From CAWJPW01 sp963844845 (GTDB taxonomy: Bacteria > Acidobacteriota > Thermoanaerobaculia > Thermoanaerobaculales > Sulfomarinibacteraceae): DNA of 64,000 nt. The notes beneath the pieces are model-generated. The model had not been told where the DNA came from. It saw nothing but the letters and a program-made list of their open reading frames with translations, and did no database searches. The DNA lies in the NCBI GenBank assembly GCA_963844845.1, contig CAWJPW010000008.1, forward strand, positions 620,001 through 684,000, in the 5' to 3' direction. The position numbers and the translations under genes were made by a program. Shown here piece after piece: positions 16,840 through 25,569 of this stretch; positions within the stretch are counted from its first letter, which is position 1, and each line of letters opens with the position of its first letter.

Positions 16840-19236
16840 TCAATGCGGCAGCGTGGGGCGCAGCGGTTGATCCGAGCCGCCCTTGGAGGCGGCGACGCCC
16901 CCCTCGACCTCGCGCACCAGAGCCTTCTCCAGCACCTGGTCCATGTGTGACACCAGCGAGAAGATCACCGCCTCCTTGACCTCGTCCGTGAGCTCGTCGA
17001 GGTCCTTCTCGTTCTCCTCGGGGAGCAGAACCTCGCGCACACCGGCGCGGTAGGCGGCCAGGACCTTCTCCTTGATTCCCCCCACCGGCAGGACCCGCCC
17101 CCGGAGGGTGATCTCGCCGGTCATGGCGAGGTCGGCCCGGTTGGGGGCGCCGGTGAAGGCCGAGATGAGGGCGGAGGCCACGGTGATGCCGGCGGACGGT
17201 CCGTCCTTGGGAATCGCGCCCTCCGGCACGTGCACGTGGATGTCGGTCTTCTCGAAGGTCTCGACGTCGATCCCCAGGCGCTCGGCCCGGGAGCGCACGT
17301 AGGAGAGGGCGGCCCGCGCCGACTCCTGCATGACGTCTCCCAGCTGTCCGGTGAGGGTGAGGATCCCCTTGCCACGCATGAGGGTGACCTCGGTGGTGAG
17401 CAGCTCACCCCCCACCTGGGTCCAGGCCAGGCCCACGGCAGCTCCCACCTCGGGCTCGGTCTCCGCGCGCTGGGCGCGGAACCTGGGGTGGCCGAGGAGC
17501 TCCTCCACCATCTCGGCGCCCACTACGATGGGCACGCCGCGGGCGACCTTCTCCTTGAGCACCTTGCGCGCCAGCTTGCGGCATACCGAAGCAATCTCGC
17601 GCTCGAGGTTGCGCACGCCGGCCTCACGGGTGTAACGCTCCACCAGGAAGCTCAGCGTCGTGTTGGGCAGCTCCACCTTCCAGGGTTTGAGTCCGTGGCG
17701 CTCGAGCTGGCGCGGTAGCAAGAAGCCGCGGGCAATTGCGAGCTTCTCACCGTGAGTGTAGCCGGCCAGATGGATGACCTCGAGCCGGTCAAGGAGGGCC
17801 GGCGGAACCGTGTGGGTGACGTTGGCGGTGCACACGAAGAGCACCTTGGAGAGGTCGTACTCCACGTCCATGTAGTGGTCGTGGAAGGTGTGGTTCTGCT
17901 CGGGGTCGAGAACCTCCAGCAGCGCCGCCGCCGGATCGCCGCGGAAGTCGGCGGCCATCTTGTCGACCTCATCCAGCAGGAGCACCGGGTTGACGGTGCC
18001 GGCCTTGCGCATCATCTGGATAATCTGCCCCGGAAACGCACCGATGTAGGTGCGGCGGTGACCTCGGATCTCGGCCTCGTCGCGCACTCCGCCGAGAGAA
18101 AGGCGGACGAAGCGGCGCCCGGTGGCGCGAGCGATGGATTTGGCCAGCGAGGTCTTGCCCACCCCTGGGGGGCCGACGAAGCAGAGGATGGTTCCGCTCG
18201 TCTTCCTCACCAGCTGGCGCACCGCCAGGAACTCGAGAATCCGCTCCTTGACCTTGTCGAGACCGTGGTGGTCTTCGTTGAGGACCCGCTCGGCGCGGGT
18301 GATGTCGCGGATCTCGCGCGAAGCCTTGGTCCACGGTAGCGCCAGCAGCCAGTCCACGTAGTTGCGCGAGACTCCCGCCTCTGCCGAGACCGGCGGCATC
18401 CCCTCAAGGCGCTTGAGCTCGCCGAGGGCCTTGTCGCGGGCCTCGCCGCTCATGCCCGAGTCGTCGATGCGCTCCTTGATCTCCTCGAGCTCCTGCTGGG
18501 TGTCGCCGCGCCCGAGCTCCTCGTTGATCGCCTTGATCTTCTCGGACAGGTAGTACTCCCGCTGTGCCTTCTCCATCTGCTTCTTGACCCGGGAGTTGAT
18601 CTGTCGGTCGAGGTTGAGCTTGTCGATCTCGACATCGAGGTGGTCGTGGAGCCGTGCGAGGCGTTCCAGCGGCGAGGCGATCTCCAGCAGGCCCTGCTTG
18701 TCCTGGGTGGGGAGCGTGAGGTGTGCGGCCAGGATGTCAGCGAACTGATCGGGGTCGCGAGTCTGCAGCGAGGCCAGCACCCCCTCGAGAGAGAGGTGAT
18801 GCGCAACCTTGGCGTACTCCTTGAACAGCTCGGTCAGCCTCTCCATGTGCTCCTGGGCGGCCGGATCTGACACTGCGGGGAGCTCGAGAATCTCCACCTC
18901 GGCCATCAGGCAACTGTCGTCGGACACGAAGTCCAGCAGGCGGGCGCGGGCAAGGCCCTCCACCATCACCTTGATGTTGCCGGAGGCGAGCTGGAGGTGC
19001 TGCACCACGCGGGCCACCACGCCCACCGTGAAGATCTCACCCGCCTCCGGCTGGTCGACCTTGGGGTCGCGCTGGGTGGCGAGGAAGATGCGGCTGTCGG
19101 AGCGCGTCAGCGCACGCTCCAGCGCCACCACGGAGGACTGCCGGCCGACCACGAACGGCGCCATCATGTGCGGAAACACCACCATGTCCCGAAGGGGCAC
19201 GATGGAGAGCAGGACGGTCTCTCTCGTCGTTCTCAT
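16840..19236 (-). CDS. lon: ATP-dependent protease Lon (LonA)
   Basis: This 798-aa protein has the full LonA layout: N-terminal substrate-binding domain (IVPLRDMVVFPHMMAPF), a helical linker, and an AAA+ module with GPPGVGKTSLA (about 350) and VLLLDEVDKM. The Ser/Lys protease domain has the nucleophile in PKDGPSAGIT (about 680) and the Lys in GGIKEKVLAA (about 723). Lon degrades misfolded and regulatory proteins in the cytosol. ATG 19236 is preferred; a TTG six codons upstream is possible. It follows clpX in the tig-clpP-clpX-lon order typical of many bacteria. Confidence 0.97.
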   Translation of the reverse strand: MRTTRETVLLSIVPLRDMVVFPHMMAPFVVGRQSSVVALERALTRSDSRIFLATQRDPKVDQPEAGEIFTVGVVARVVQHLQLASGNIKVMVEGLARARLLDFVSDDSCLMAEVEILELPAVSDPAAQEHMERLTELFKEYAKVAHHLSLEGVLASLQTRDPDQFADILAAHLTLPTQDKQGLLEIASPLERLARLHDHLDVEIDKLNLDRQINSRVKKQMEKAQREYYLSEKIKAINEELGRGDTQQELEEIKERIDDSGMSGEARDKALGELKRLEGMPPVSAEAGVSRNYVDWLLALPWTKASREIRDITRAERVLNEDHHGLDKVKERILEFLAVRQLVRKTSGTILCFVGPPGVGKTSLAKSIARATGRRFVRLSLGGVRDEAEIRGHRRTYIGAFPGQIIQMMRKAGTVNPVLLLDEVDKMAADFRGDPAAALLEVLDPEQNHTFHDHYMDVEYDLSKVLFVCTANVTHTVPPALLDRLEVIHLAGYTHGEKLAIARGFLLPRQLERHGLKPWKVELPNTTLSFLVERYTREAGVRNLEREIASVCRKLARKVLKEKVARGVPIVVGAEMVEELLGHPRFRAQRAETEPEVGAAVGLAWTQVGGELLTTEVTLMRGKGILTLTGQLGDVMQESARAALSYVRSRAERLGIDVETFEKTDIHVHVPEGAIPKDGPSAGITVASALISAFTGAPNRADLAMTGEITLRGRVLPVGGIKEKVLAAYRAGVREVLLPEENEKDLDELTDEVKEAVIFSLVSHMDQVLEKALVREVEGGVAASKGGSDQPLRPTLPH

Positions 19237-19271
19237 GGCTCCCTGACGTTCCAAAACGGGTTGGGAAGGAC

Positions 19272-20507
19272 TCAGCCGACCTTGCGGATCGCGGTCAGCG
19301 GTGGAACGCGGCGTTCGACCACGTCCTTGGAGATCACCAGCTCCTTGATGTCAGGCACCGACGGCACCTGGTACATAATGTCGAGCATCAGCTCCTCGAG
19401 GATGATGCGCAACCCACGGGCGCCCACCTTGCGCTTGATCGCCTCCTCGGAGACGGCGTGGAGGGCGTCCTGGGTGAAGCTCAGCTCGACTCCCTCGAAG
19501 GAGAGCACGGTCTGGTACTGCCGAACCAGGCAGTTCTTGGGCTCGGTGAGGATCCGCACCAGGGCGTCGTGATCGAGGTCGTGCAACGAGGCGACCACCG
19601 GGATGCGGCCGACGAACTCGGGGATCATGCCATACCTGATGAGGTCCTCGGGATGGACCTCCTGCAGCAGCTCGCCGGCATCCATGGTGTTGCCGCTGAT
19701 CTCGACCCCAAAGCCCATACGCTTCTGGTTGAGCCGCTTGGCGATGACGTCCTCGAGCCCGACGAACGCGCCACCGCAGATGAACAGGATGTTCGTGGTG
19801 TCGATCTGCAGGAACTCCTGGTGCGGATGCTTGCGCCCACCCTGCGGGGGCACGTTGGCGACGGTACCCTCGAGGATCTTGAGGAGTGCCTGCTGCACGC
19901 CCTCACCGGAAACGTCCCTGGTGATGGAAGGGTTCTCCGACTTGCGGGCGATCTTGTCGATCTCGTCGATGTAGACGATGCCCCGCTCCGCCGCCTCGCG
20001 GTCTCCCTGGGCGGACTGGTACAGGCGCAGCAGGATGTTCTCCACGTCCTCACCCACGTACCCCGCCTCGGTGAGGGTGGTGGCGTCGACGATGGTGAAC
20101 GGCACCTGGAGGTGACGGGCCAGGGTCTGAGCCAGCAGCGTCTTGCCGGTCCCAGTGGGTCCGATGAGCAGGATGTTGGACTTGGCCAGCTCGACGTCGG
20201 ACCGCCCCCGGTGGCCGTGGTACTCGATGCGCCGATAGTGGTTGTAGACCGCCACCGCGAGCTTCTTCTTGGCCTGCTCCTGACCGATCACGTAGTCGTC
20301 GAGGTAGGCCTTGATCTCGTGCGGCTTGGGCAGGACCTGCTGGCGCGCCTTGGCCTCGTGGACGCGGTCCTCGGCGATGATGTCGAGGCACACCTCCACG
20401 CACTCGTTGCAGATGTAGACCGTCGGGCCGGCGATAAGCTTGCGCACTTCGTGCTGGCTCTTGCCGCAGAAGCTGCAACGCAACACATCACCGTCTCGAT
20501 GCGACAT
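19272..20507 (-). CDS. clpX: ATP-dependent Clp protease unfoldase ClpX
   Basis: This 411-aa protein has an N-terminal C4 zinc-binding domain (CSFCGKSQ, then CNECVEVC). The AAA+ domain follows, with GPTGTGKTLLAQ (about 115), IVYIDEIDKIA and the sensor region. ClpX unfolds tagged proteins and feeds them to ClpP. ATG 20507 is supported by TTGGAGG seven bases upstream; the longer frame has an arginine/serine-rich N terminus that is a frame shadow of clpP. A small inverted repeat (CGAAC...GTTCG) lies in the 58-base gap after clpP. Confidence 0.97.
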   Translation of the reverse strand: MSHRDGDVLRCSFCGKSQHEVRKLIAGPTVYICNECVEVCLDIIAEDRVHEAKARQQVLPKPHEIKAYLDDYVIGQEQAKKKLAVAVYNHYRRIEYHGHRGRSDVELAKSNILLIGPTGTGKTLLAQTLARHLQVPFTIVDATTLTEAGYVGEDVENILLRLYQSAQGDREAAERGIVYIDEIDKIARKSENPSITRDVSGEGVQQALLKILEGTVANVPPQGGRKHPHQEFLQIDTTNILFICGGAFVGLEDVIAKRLNQKRMGFGVEISGNTMDAGELLQEVHPEDLIRYGMIPEFVGRIPVVASLHDLDHDALVRILTEPKNCLVRQYQTVLSFEGVELSFTQDALHAVSEEAIKRKVGARGLRIILEELMLDIMYQVPSVPDIKELVISKDVVERRVPPLTAIRKVG

Positions 20508-20565
20508 CAGGTCCTCCAAGGTCCATTGTATACCACAGTTGGACGAACTCCTCCGTTCGGGATCA

Positions 20566-21150
20566 CTATTCCCTCGCGGCGATGACGCGGTCGATGACCC
20601 CGTAGGACCGCGCACCTTCCGCCTCGAGGATGAAGTCGCGCTCCGTGTCGACGTTGATCTTGTCGACGGTCTGGCCGGTGTGGTCGGCGAGGATGTGGTT
20701 GAGACGCTCGCGCAGGCGCATGAGGTCCTTGGCATGAATGTCGATGTCGGTGGCCTGGCCCTGCAGTCCGTACATCAGCGGTTGATGCAGCAGCACGCGG
20801 CTGTGCGGCAGGCCCAGGCGCTTGCCCTTGCTGCCGCCGGCCAGGAGGACCGCCGCCATGGAGGCCGCCTGGCCAATACAGATGGTGCACACATCGGGCT
20901 TCACGTACTGCATGGTGTCGTAGATGGCAAGCCCGGCCGTGATCGAACCGCCCGGGGAGTTGATGTAGAGGTAGATGTCCTTCTCGGGGTTCTCGGCCTC
21001 GAGGAAAAGAAGCTGGGCGACGACCAGCGAGGCCACCCAGTCGTCCACCTGCGATCCCAGGAAGATGACGTTGTCCTTGAGCAGGCGGGAGAAGATGTCG
21101 TAGGCTCGCTCGCCTCGGCTGGTCTGCTCCACTACGAACGGAATCTGCAT
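20566..21150 (-). CDS. clpP: ATP-dependent Clp protease proteolytic subunit ClpP
   Basis: This 194-aa serine protease has the triad Ser in GQAASMAA (about 97), His in LLHQPL (about 122) and Asp in INVDTERD (about 171). It also has the ClpP blocks ERAYDIFSRLL, RIIFLG-like VIFLG and YINSPGGS. Tetradecamers degrade proteins delivered by ClpX. ATG 21150 overlaps the tig stop (TGATG) and has GGAGGTGGAG upstream; a GTG one codon earlier is possible. Confidence 0.97.
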   Translation of the reverse strand: MQIPFVVEQTSRGERAYDIFSRLLKDNVIFLGSQVDDWVASLVVAQLLFLEAENPEKDIYLYINSPGGSITAGLAIYDTMQYVKPDVCTICIGQAASMAAVLLAGGSKGKRLGLPHSRVLLHQPLMYGLQGQATDIDIHAKDLMRLRERLNHILADHTGQTVDKINVDTERDFILEAEGARSYGVIDRVIAARE

Positions 21151-22433
21151 CACTCCACCTCCCCGCCGGCCCGCCGGATGAGCTCGTCGACCACCGCCGA
21201 CATGAGCGCCCCGTGGCGCAGCTCTTCCAGCTTACCCTGCTTGGCCAGGTTGGCCTTGTGCTCCGCCTGGGGCAGGCCTTGGCGGGAGGCATCGGCGGCG
21301 ATCCAGGCATCGACGTCGTGCTCTGGCGTGTCGATGTCCCAGGCCTCGGCGAGCTGGCTGAGCACCAGGGTGTCGAGGACCTTGCGACGGGCCATGGGCT
21401 CCAGCTTGCTCCCCAGCTGCTGCCAGTCCACATCTTCGGACTTGGGGTCGACGCCCCGCATGGCGAGCTGAAAGGCGTAGCCCTCCATCTCGTCGCGCAA
21501 CGCCGAGCGCACCAGCGAAGCGGGCAGCGCCCCGGTGTCGAGCTTCTCCTGTAGCTGATCGAGCAGCGCGCGCCGCCAGGTGGTCCGGCGCTCCGCATGC
21601 TTCTGGCGACCGTTGACCTCGCGGATGCGCTCGCGCAGCTCGGCAAGGGACTCCAGCCCGAGGCCTTTGGCGAGCTCGTCGTCGAGCTCCGGCAGGATCT
21701 TGCGCTTGAGGGCCTTCACCGTGATGGTGAAGCGCACCGTTCGGCCTGCCCGCTCGGCATCTGGAAAGTCGTCGGGGAAGCGCTTCTCAGCGGCGCGCTC
21801 GTCACCTGGGCGGGCGCCCTGGAGCGCCTCGTGGATCTCGGGGAAGACGCCCTCCTCGCCAAGCTCCACGCGCACGTTCTCGGAGCTGAAGGGCTCGCCC
21901 TCGCCCTCGACGAACTCGCCGGCGAGGTCGATCTCGGCCAGCATGCCGTCTTCGGCTGCGGCGTCCTCCACCGGCTCCCACACCGCCTGCTCGCCGCGCA
22001 CTTTCTCAAGCTCCTCCGCGACGTCGTCGTCGCTCACCTCGACGCTGATCTCGGGCAGGGTGAGGTCGTCCGGATCGGGCAGCTCGAAGCGCGGACGCAC
22101 GTCGACCTCCCCCTCCAGCTTGAAGGAGCCGTCCTCAACCAGGGCTGCCTCGCGAACGCGCAGCGCCGAGATGGGCTCGAAGCTCTCCTCGCCCTTCACG
22201 ATCTCGTGCCACACCCGCTCGGAGAGGTGCTCCTGCAGCTCCTCGACGAGCTCTTGCTTGAACCGTGCCTGCACCATGTGCAGTGGGGCACGGCCGCGGC
22301 GAAAACCGGGCACAACCGCTCGCCGCTGCAGTGCGGCGAGAATCTCCCGGCGCTCGCCGCTCACCTCGTCGGGGGTGAGCGTCGCGCTGATCTCCACCGT
22401 GTGATCTGGTCTCTTGGTCGCCTGGTATGCCAT
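21150..22433 (-). CDS. tig: Trigger factor, ribosome-associated chaperone
   Basis: This 427-aa protein has the N-terminal ribosome-binding domain with the signature region VVPGFRRGRAPLHMV. A central FKBP-like isomerase domain (about 150-240) and a long helical C-terminal chaperone domain follow. The window copy is acidic in its middle (EEGVFPEIHEAL, GARPGDE). Trigger factor shields nascent chains at the exit tunnel. ATG 22433 has GGAGAG eight bases upstream; the reading frame continues upstream only through the tRNA genes. It begins 16 bases after tRNA-Leu, so it may share the tRNA promoter at 22640-22668. Confidence 0.94.
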   Translation of the reverse strand: MAYQATKRPDHTVEISATLTPDEVSGERREILAALQRRAVVPGFRRGRAPLHMVQARFKQELVEELQEHLSERVWHEIVKGEESFEPISALRVREAALVEDGSFKLEGEVDVRPRFELPDPDDLTLPEISVEVSDDDVAEELEKVRGEQAVWEPVEDAAAEDGMLAEIDLAGEFVEGEGEPFSSENVRVELGEEGVFPEIHEALQGARPGDERAAEKRFPDDFPDAERAGRTVRFTITVKALKRKILPELDDELAKGLGLESLAELRERIREVNGRQKHAERRTTWRRALLDQLQEKLDTGALPASLVRSALRDEMEGYAFQLAMRGVDPKSEDVDWQQLGSKLEPMARRKVLDTLVLSQLAEAWDIDTPEHDVDAWIAADASRQGLPQAEHKANLAKQGKLEELRHGALMSAVVDELIRRAGGEVE

Positions 22434-22449
22434 GGGTGAGCTCTCCGGC

Positions 22450-22534
22450 TGGTGCGAAAGGGGGGACTCGAACCCCCACGGGTTTCCCCACGAGATCCTA
22501 AGTCTCGCGCGTCTACCGGTTCCGCCACTTTCGC
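22450..22534 (-). tRNA. tRNA-Leu (anticodon UAG)
   Basis: The 85-nt class II tRNA has acceptor stem GCGAAAG/CTTTCGC, discriminator A and an encoded CCA. The anticodon arm is CGAGA-CTTAGGA-TCTCG, giving anticodon TAG. A long variable arm (GGGGAAACCC) and a T arm with GTTCGAGTC are present. The long variable arm and anticodon agree on leucine. Confidence 0.95.
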
Positions 22535-22550
22535 AGCGTATGGGGGAAGA

Positions 22551-22626
22551 TGGTGAGCCGTGGAGGAATCGAACCTCCAACCTAGGGATTAAGAGTCCCT
22601 TGCTCTGCCAATTGAGCTAACGGCCC
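22551..22626 (-). tRNA. tRNA-Lys (anticodon CUU)
   Basis: The 76-nt tRNA has acceptor GGGCCGT/ACGGCTC with one G-T pair, discriminator A and an encoded CCA. The D arm is AGCTCAATTGGCAGAGCA, the anticodon loop CTCTTAA gives CTT, and the T arm contains GGTTCGATTCC. It lies 16 bases upstream of tRNA-Leu; the two are almost certainly cotranscribed. Confidence 0.96.
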
Positions 22627-22639
22627 ACTCGCAGTCGGC

Positions 22640-22668
22640 ACTCTAGCAGGATCGCTCGGCTGAGGCAA
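22640..22668 (-). promoter_or_regulatory. Promoter of the tRNA-Lys/tRNA-Leu unit
   Basis: Minus-strand TTGCCT (22668-22663), a 17-bp spacer and TAGAGT (22645-22640). Initiation would fall about seven bases before the mature tRNA-Lys 5' end. The same TTGCCT-17-TAGAnT form precedes tRNA-Pro. Confidence 0.65.
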
Positions 22669-22700
22669 CCCCGTCCATCACCGGCCCTGGGCGGCGCAGA

Positions 22701-22867
22701 CTCGCATCCTGTTTGGAAACTCCCAATGGACTATTCGCTGGTCAGCGCGGCCCCTGGCGGCGTTGCTCCTCCTCGAAGTAGCGTTGCTACGACTTCGTCG
22801 TCGCGCCTTGCCACAAACCACGCTGGCTGCGCGGCTAGCACATAGGACTTCCCAAACAGGACACTAG
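22701..22867 (-). repeat. 167-bp dispersed inverted-repeat element, copy A
   Basis: This is a reverse-oriented copy of the element at 27047-27213. By hand alignment the two match at about 142 of 167 positions with no gaps. Its termini (TCCTGTTTGG) are inverted repeats of each other. The outer border at 22864-22867 is CTAG and supplies the TAG stop of the preceding gene; the other border reads CTCG, one change from CTAG. The core can fold into a hairpin (TGGC...GCCA, GGCG...CGCC). Substitutions fall at all codon positions of the apparent small reading frame, which argues against coding. Confidence 0.75.
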
Positions 22868-23553
22868 CGATGGACCAGGTGCTTGATCTCTGACTGGCCC
22901 AGCTCGGATCGCGCCGCGATGACCACGGCTGAGGTTCCGCCGTTGAAGGGAGGCAGCTCCAAGGTGGCGCCGAAGCGCCCATGCGGGTCGGTGGTCCCCT
23001 CGCCGAGAAGCAGCCGCCGGGGCTCCGCTGTAGACTTGAAGAGGACCGTGACCTCCGCGTCGGGCACCGGCTGCTGGTCGCGCGAGTTGAGGGCCACAAC
23101 CTCGACCGCGAGGACCGAGCCATACACGAAGTCGCTGTCGCGGGTCGATTGGAGGACTAGGTGCGCCTGCTCCTTCTGAGCCTCCAGGTAGTCGAGGATG
23201 ACCTGGTCGAGGCTGCGCTCGGAGGACGGCTCGCTGACTGGCCCCGGGGCCACAGCCGCCGCTGCCGCCGCCTCCAGCACCGCCTCGCCACGCTCCATCA
23301 GCTGGGCGAGAAGGCCGCGGCGAACGGCTTCGACCAGAGTGCGGTGCTGCTTGTCCATGAGCGACGCGATGGTCTTCGGATCGACCCCCTCGTCGACCAG
23401 GTCCTGATAGGGGGTGCGCCGCGAGTAGAGGATCTCTCCGTGGGCGTAGATCAGAGACTCGAGGAAGGGGTTCGAGCGCCCCTTGTCCTCGGTCTGGACG
23501 TGATACGTCGTGCCCGAGTAGTCGATGTCGGTGTTGAAACCGGTCAGAACCAC
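22864..23553 (-). CDS. Hypothetical protein with C-terminal Ig/regulatory-like domain
   Basis: This 229-aa protein is not one I can assign to a named family. The N-terminal part (NTDIDYSGTTYHVQTEDKG) followed by a predicted helical region (PKTIASLMDKQHRTLVEAV) is compact and non-membrane. An Ala-rich linker follows at about residue 95-105. The C-terminal 90 residues (VLAVEVVALNSRDQQPVPDAEVTVLFK...) look like a beta-sandwich of the carboxypeptidase-regulatory/Ig type. No signal peptide is evident, so it may be cytosolic. It is monocistronic, and its stop codon is supplied by repeat copy A. Confidence 0.6.
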   Translation of the reverse strand: MVLTGFNTDIDYSGTTYHVQTEDKGRSNPFLESLIYAHGEILYSRRTPYQDLVDEGVDPKTIASLMDKQHRTLVEAVRRGLLAQLMERGEAVLEAAAAAAVAPGPVSEPSSERSLDQVILDYLEAQKEQAHLVLQSTRDSDFVYGSVLAVEVVALNSRDQQPVPDAEVTVLFKSTAEPRRLLLGEGTTDPHGRFGATLELPPFNGGTSAVVIAARSELGQSEIKHLVHR

Positions 23554-23605
23554 TGTGGCGCTCCCCCAGGTCGTGTCATGAGGCTACCTCTCCCAGGGCT
23601 GCTGG

Positions 23606-24985
23606 TCAATCGTTAAGTGGTTCAAAACGGGCGGTAAAGTGGCGCAGGACCGGGGCTCCGTAGAGCATGCGCAGGCCGCGCACGGTGCCGCGATCACGGT
23701 GCAGGGCCTCGATGATCTCGGCGACGTACTCGAGGTGGGCGTTGGTGTAGACCCGCCGCGGGATGGCTAGGCGCACCAGCTCGAGAGTCGGCCACACGGC
23801 GGCGCCGGTGGCCGGGTCGGTGCGTCCAAACATCACACCGCCGATCTCCACCCCGCGCACCCCACCCTCGAGGTACAGCGCCACGGTGAGCGCCTGCGCC
23901 GGGAACCGCTCCTGGGCGAGGTGCGGGAGGAAGCCACGAGCGTCGAGGTACACCGCGTGCCCCCCTGCCGGGCGGATCATCGGGATCCCGGCGCGGTCGA
24001 GTCGCTCCCAGAAGGCGGCCACCTGGCCGATGCGAAACTCCAAGTAGCGCTCGTCCAGCACCTCGCGCAGACCACGCGCCACCGCCTCGAGGTCCCGGCC
24101 GGCGAGGCCGCCGTAGGTCGGGAAGCCCTCGATGAGGATGAGCATGTTCTTGAGCTGCTCGAACAGGGACCCGTCCCGCATGGCGATGAAACCGCCGATG
24201 TTAGCGAGCCCGTCCTTCTTGGCGCTCATGGTGCAGCCGTCGGCGGCATTGAACATGTCGGCAACGATCGCGCGGATCGAGCGCTGGCCCTGGCCGGGCT
24301 CGCGCCGCTTGATGAAGTAGGCGTTCTCGGCGAAGCGGCAGGCGTCGAGGAAGAAGGGTACCCCGTGCCGCCGGCAGAGCTCCGCCGTCCGGCAAATGTT
24401 GCCGAGGCTCACCGGCTGCCCGCCGCCGGAGTTGTTGGTGACGGTGAGCATCACCACCGGCACGCGCTCGCGGCCGTGCTCGGCGAGGAAGGCATCGAGG
24501 CGCTCGAGGTCGATGTTGCCCTTGAAGGGGTGCTCCGAGGCGGGATCGCGCCCCTCGGCGATGACCAGGTCCACCGCCTCGCCACCGTGCACCTCGATGT
24601 TCGCCCGCGTGGTGTCGAAGTGGTTGTTCGAGGGGATCTTCATCCCTGGCCTGACAAGGGTGGTGAAGAGGAGATTCTCGGCGACGCGGCCCTGGTGGGT
24701 GGGGATGACGAGGGGGAGGCCGGTGATCTCCTGCACGGTCTCCTGGAAGGAGAAGAAGTTCCGGGCGCCGGCGTACGACTCGTCACCTACCATGAGGCCG
24801 GCCCACTGGTTGTCGGACATGGCCGAGGTTCCGGAGTCGGTGAGTAGGTCGATGTAGACGTCGGCCGCGGGGATCGCGAAGACGTTGTAGCCGGCCTCCT
24901 CGAGCCGGCGCAGCCGGGTGTCGCGATCGGGCAGGTTGATGGGCTCGACGACCTTGACGCGCCAGGGTTCGGGTCCGTGCAGCAT
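23606..24985 (-). CDS. tnaA: Tryptophanase (tryptophan indole-lyase), PLP-dependent
   Basis: This 459-aa fold-type I PLP enzyme belongs to the beta-eliminating lyase family shared by tryptophanase and tyrosine phenol-lyase. The PLP lysine is in TMSAKKDG (about 257), and IPTHQGRVAENLL, TNNSGGGQPVS and DACRFAENAYFIK are clear family blocks. Two positions favour tryptophanase: LRHFTARF has the His of tryptophanase where tyrosine phenol-lyase has Phe, and VRGVEIGG has Ile where tyrosine phenol-lyase has its phenol-selecting Arg. It would cleave tryptophan to indole, pyruvate and ammonia. ATG 24985 has GAAGGTGG upstream; the longer frame has an unlikely N terminus. No tna leader peptide or adjacent permease was seen. 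Confidence 0.85.
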   Translation of the reverse strand: MLHGPEPWRVKVVEPINLPDRDTRLRRLEEAGYNVFAIPAADVYIDLLTDSGTSAMSDNQWAGLMVGDESYAGARNFFSFQETVQEITGLPLVIPTHQGRVAENLLFTTLVRPGMKIPSNNHFDTTRANIEVHGGEAVDLVIAEGRDPASEHPFKGNIDLERLDAFLAEHGRERVPVVMLTVTNNSGGGQPVSLGNICRTAELCRRHGVPFFLDACRFAENAYFIKRREPGQGQRSIRAIVADMFNAADGCTMSAKKDGLANIGGFIAMRDGSLFEQLKNMLILIEGFPTYGGLAGRDLEAVARGLREVLDERYLEFRIGQVAAFWERLDRAGIPMIRPAGGHAVYLDARGFLPHLAQERFPAQALTVALYLEGGVRGVEIGGVMFGRTDPATGAAVWPTLELVRLAIPRRVYTNAHLEYVAEIIEALHRDRGTVRGLRMLYGAPVLRHFTARFEPLND

Positions 24986-25095
24986 TCGGTTCACCACCTT
25001 CGAAGATCTGGCACCGCCGGGCGCCGGCGGGATTCTACTTGGACTCGGCCCCCAGAGCCAACAGCCGTCGATCCTGAGGTCGGTAGAATGACGGA

Positions 25096-25518
25096 GTGGC
25101 ACAGCGCGAGCTGCTCTTCATCTGCGTCGGTAACACCTGCCGCTCGATCATGGCCGAGGCCATCGCCCGACAGCTCGGCGGCGACACCGTGCGGGCGCGC
25201 TCGGCCGGGCTCGCACCTACCGGCGTCCTGGCCGAGCGCACGGTGGCGGTGCTCGCCGAGCTGGGCTACCAGACGCACGGCCTCGCCTCCAAGGGCCTCG
25301 AGGCCATCACCCTCGGTGAGGTCGACGTGGTGGTGAGCCTTATCGGGCGCGACGCGCTACGCCACCTGCCCCCCAACCTTGCGGCGGAAAGGGTCGTGTG
25401 GGCGATTCCCGACCCTTATGGTGAGGACCTCGCGACCTACCGCCGGGTGGCCCGCCGAATCGAGAGCCGCGTGCACACCCTGCTCGCGGAACTCGGCCTT
25501 CTCGCCGACGTCTCATAG
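25096..25518 (+). CDS. Low-molecular-weight protein tyrosine phosphatase / ArsC-type phosphatase
   Basis: This 140-aa protein has the phosphate-binding loop C10-VGNTC-R16-S near the N terminus and the general-acid Asp in IPDPYGED (Asp106), the LMW-PTP layout. It would hydrolyse phosphotyrosine on proteins; the related arsenate reductases share the fold but usually carry additional C-terminal cysteines that are absent here. The GTG start follows a spacer of 110 bases from the divergent tnaA gene. It precedes the ECF sigma gene by 51 bases in the same direction. Confidence 0.8.
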   Translation: MAQRELLFICVGNTCRSIMAEAIARQLGGDTVRARSAGLAPTGVLAERTVAVLAELGYQTHGLASKGLEAITLGEVDVVVSLIGRDALRHLPPNLAAERVVWAIPDPYGEDLATYRRVARRIESRVHTLLAELGLLADVS

Positions 25519-25569
25519 GATGAGGAGACGGCTGGTCGGCGGCCGGGCTCCCCGTGGCATACTCGACCC

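Noticed and set aside
19272..20735. Longer ClpX start at 20735
   Set aside because: The added 76 residues are Ser/Arg-rich shadow sequence over clpP. TTGGAGG and the zinc-domain start favour 20507.
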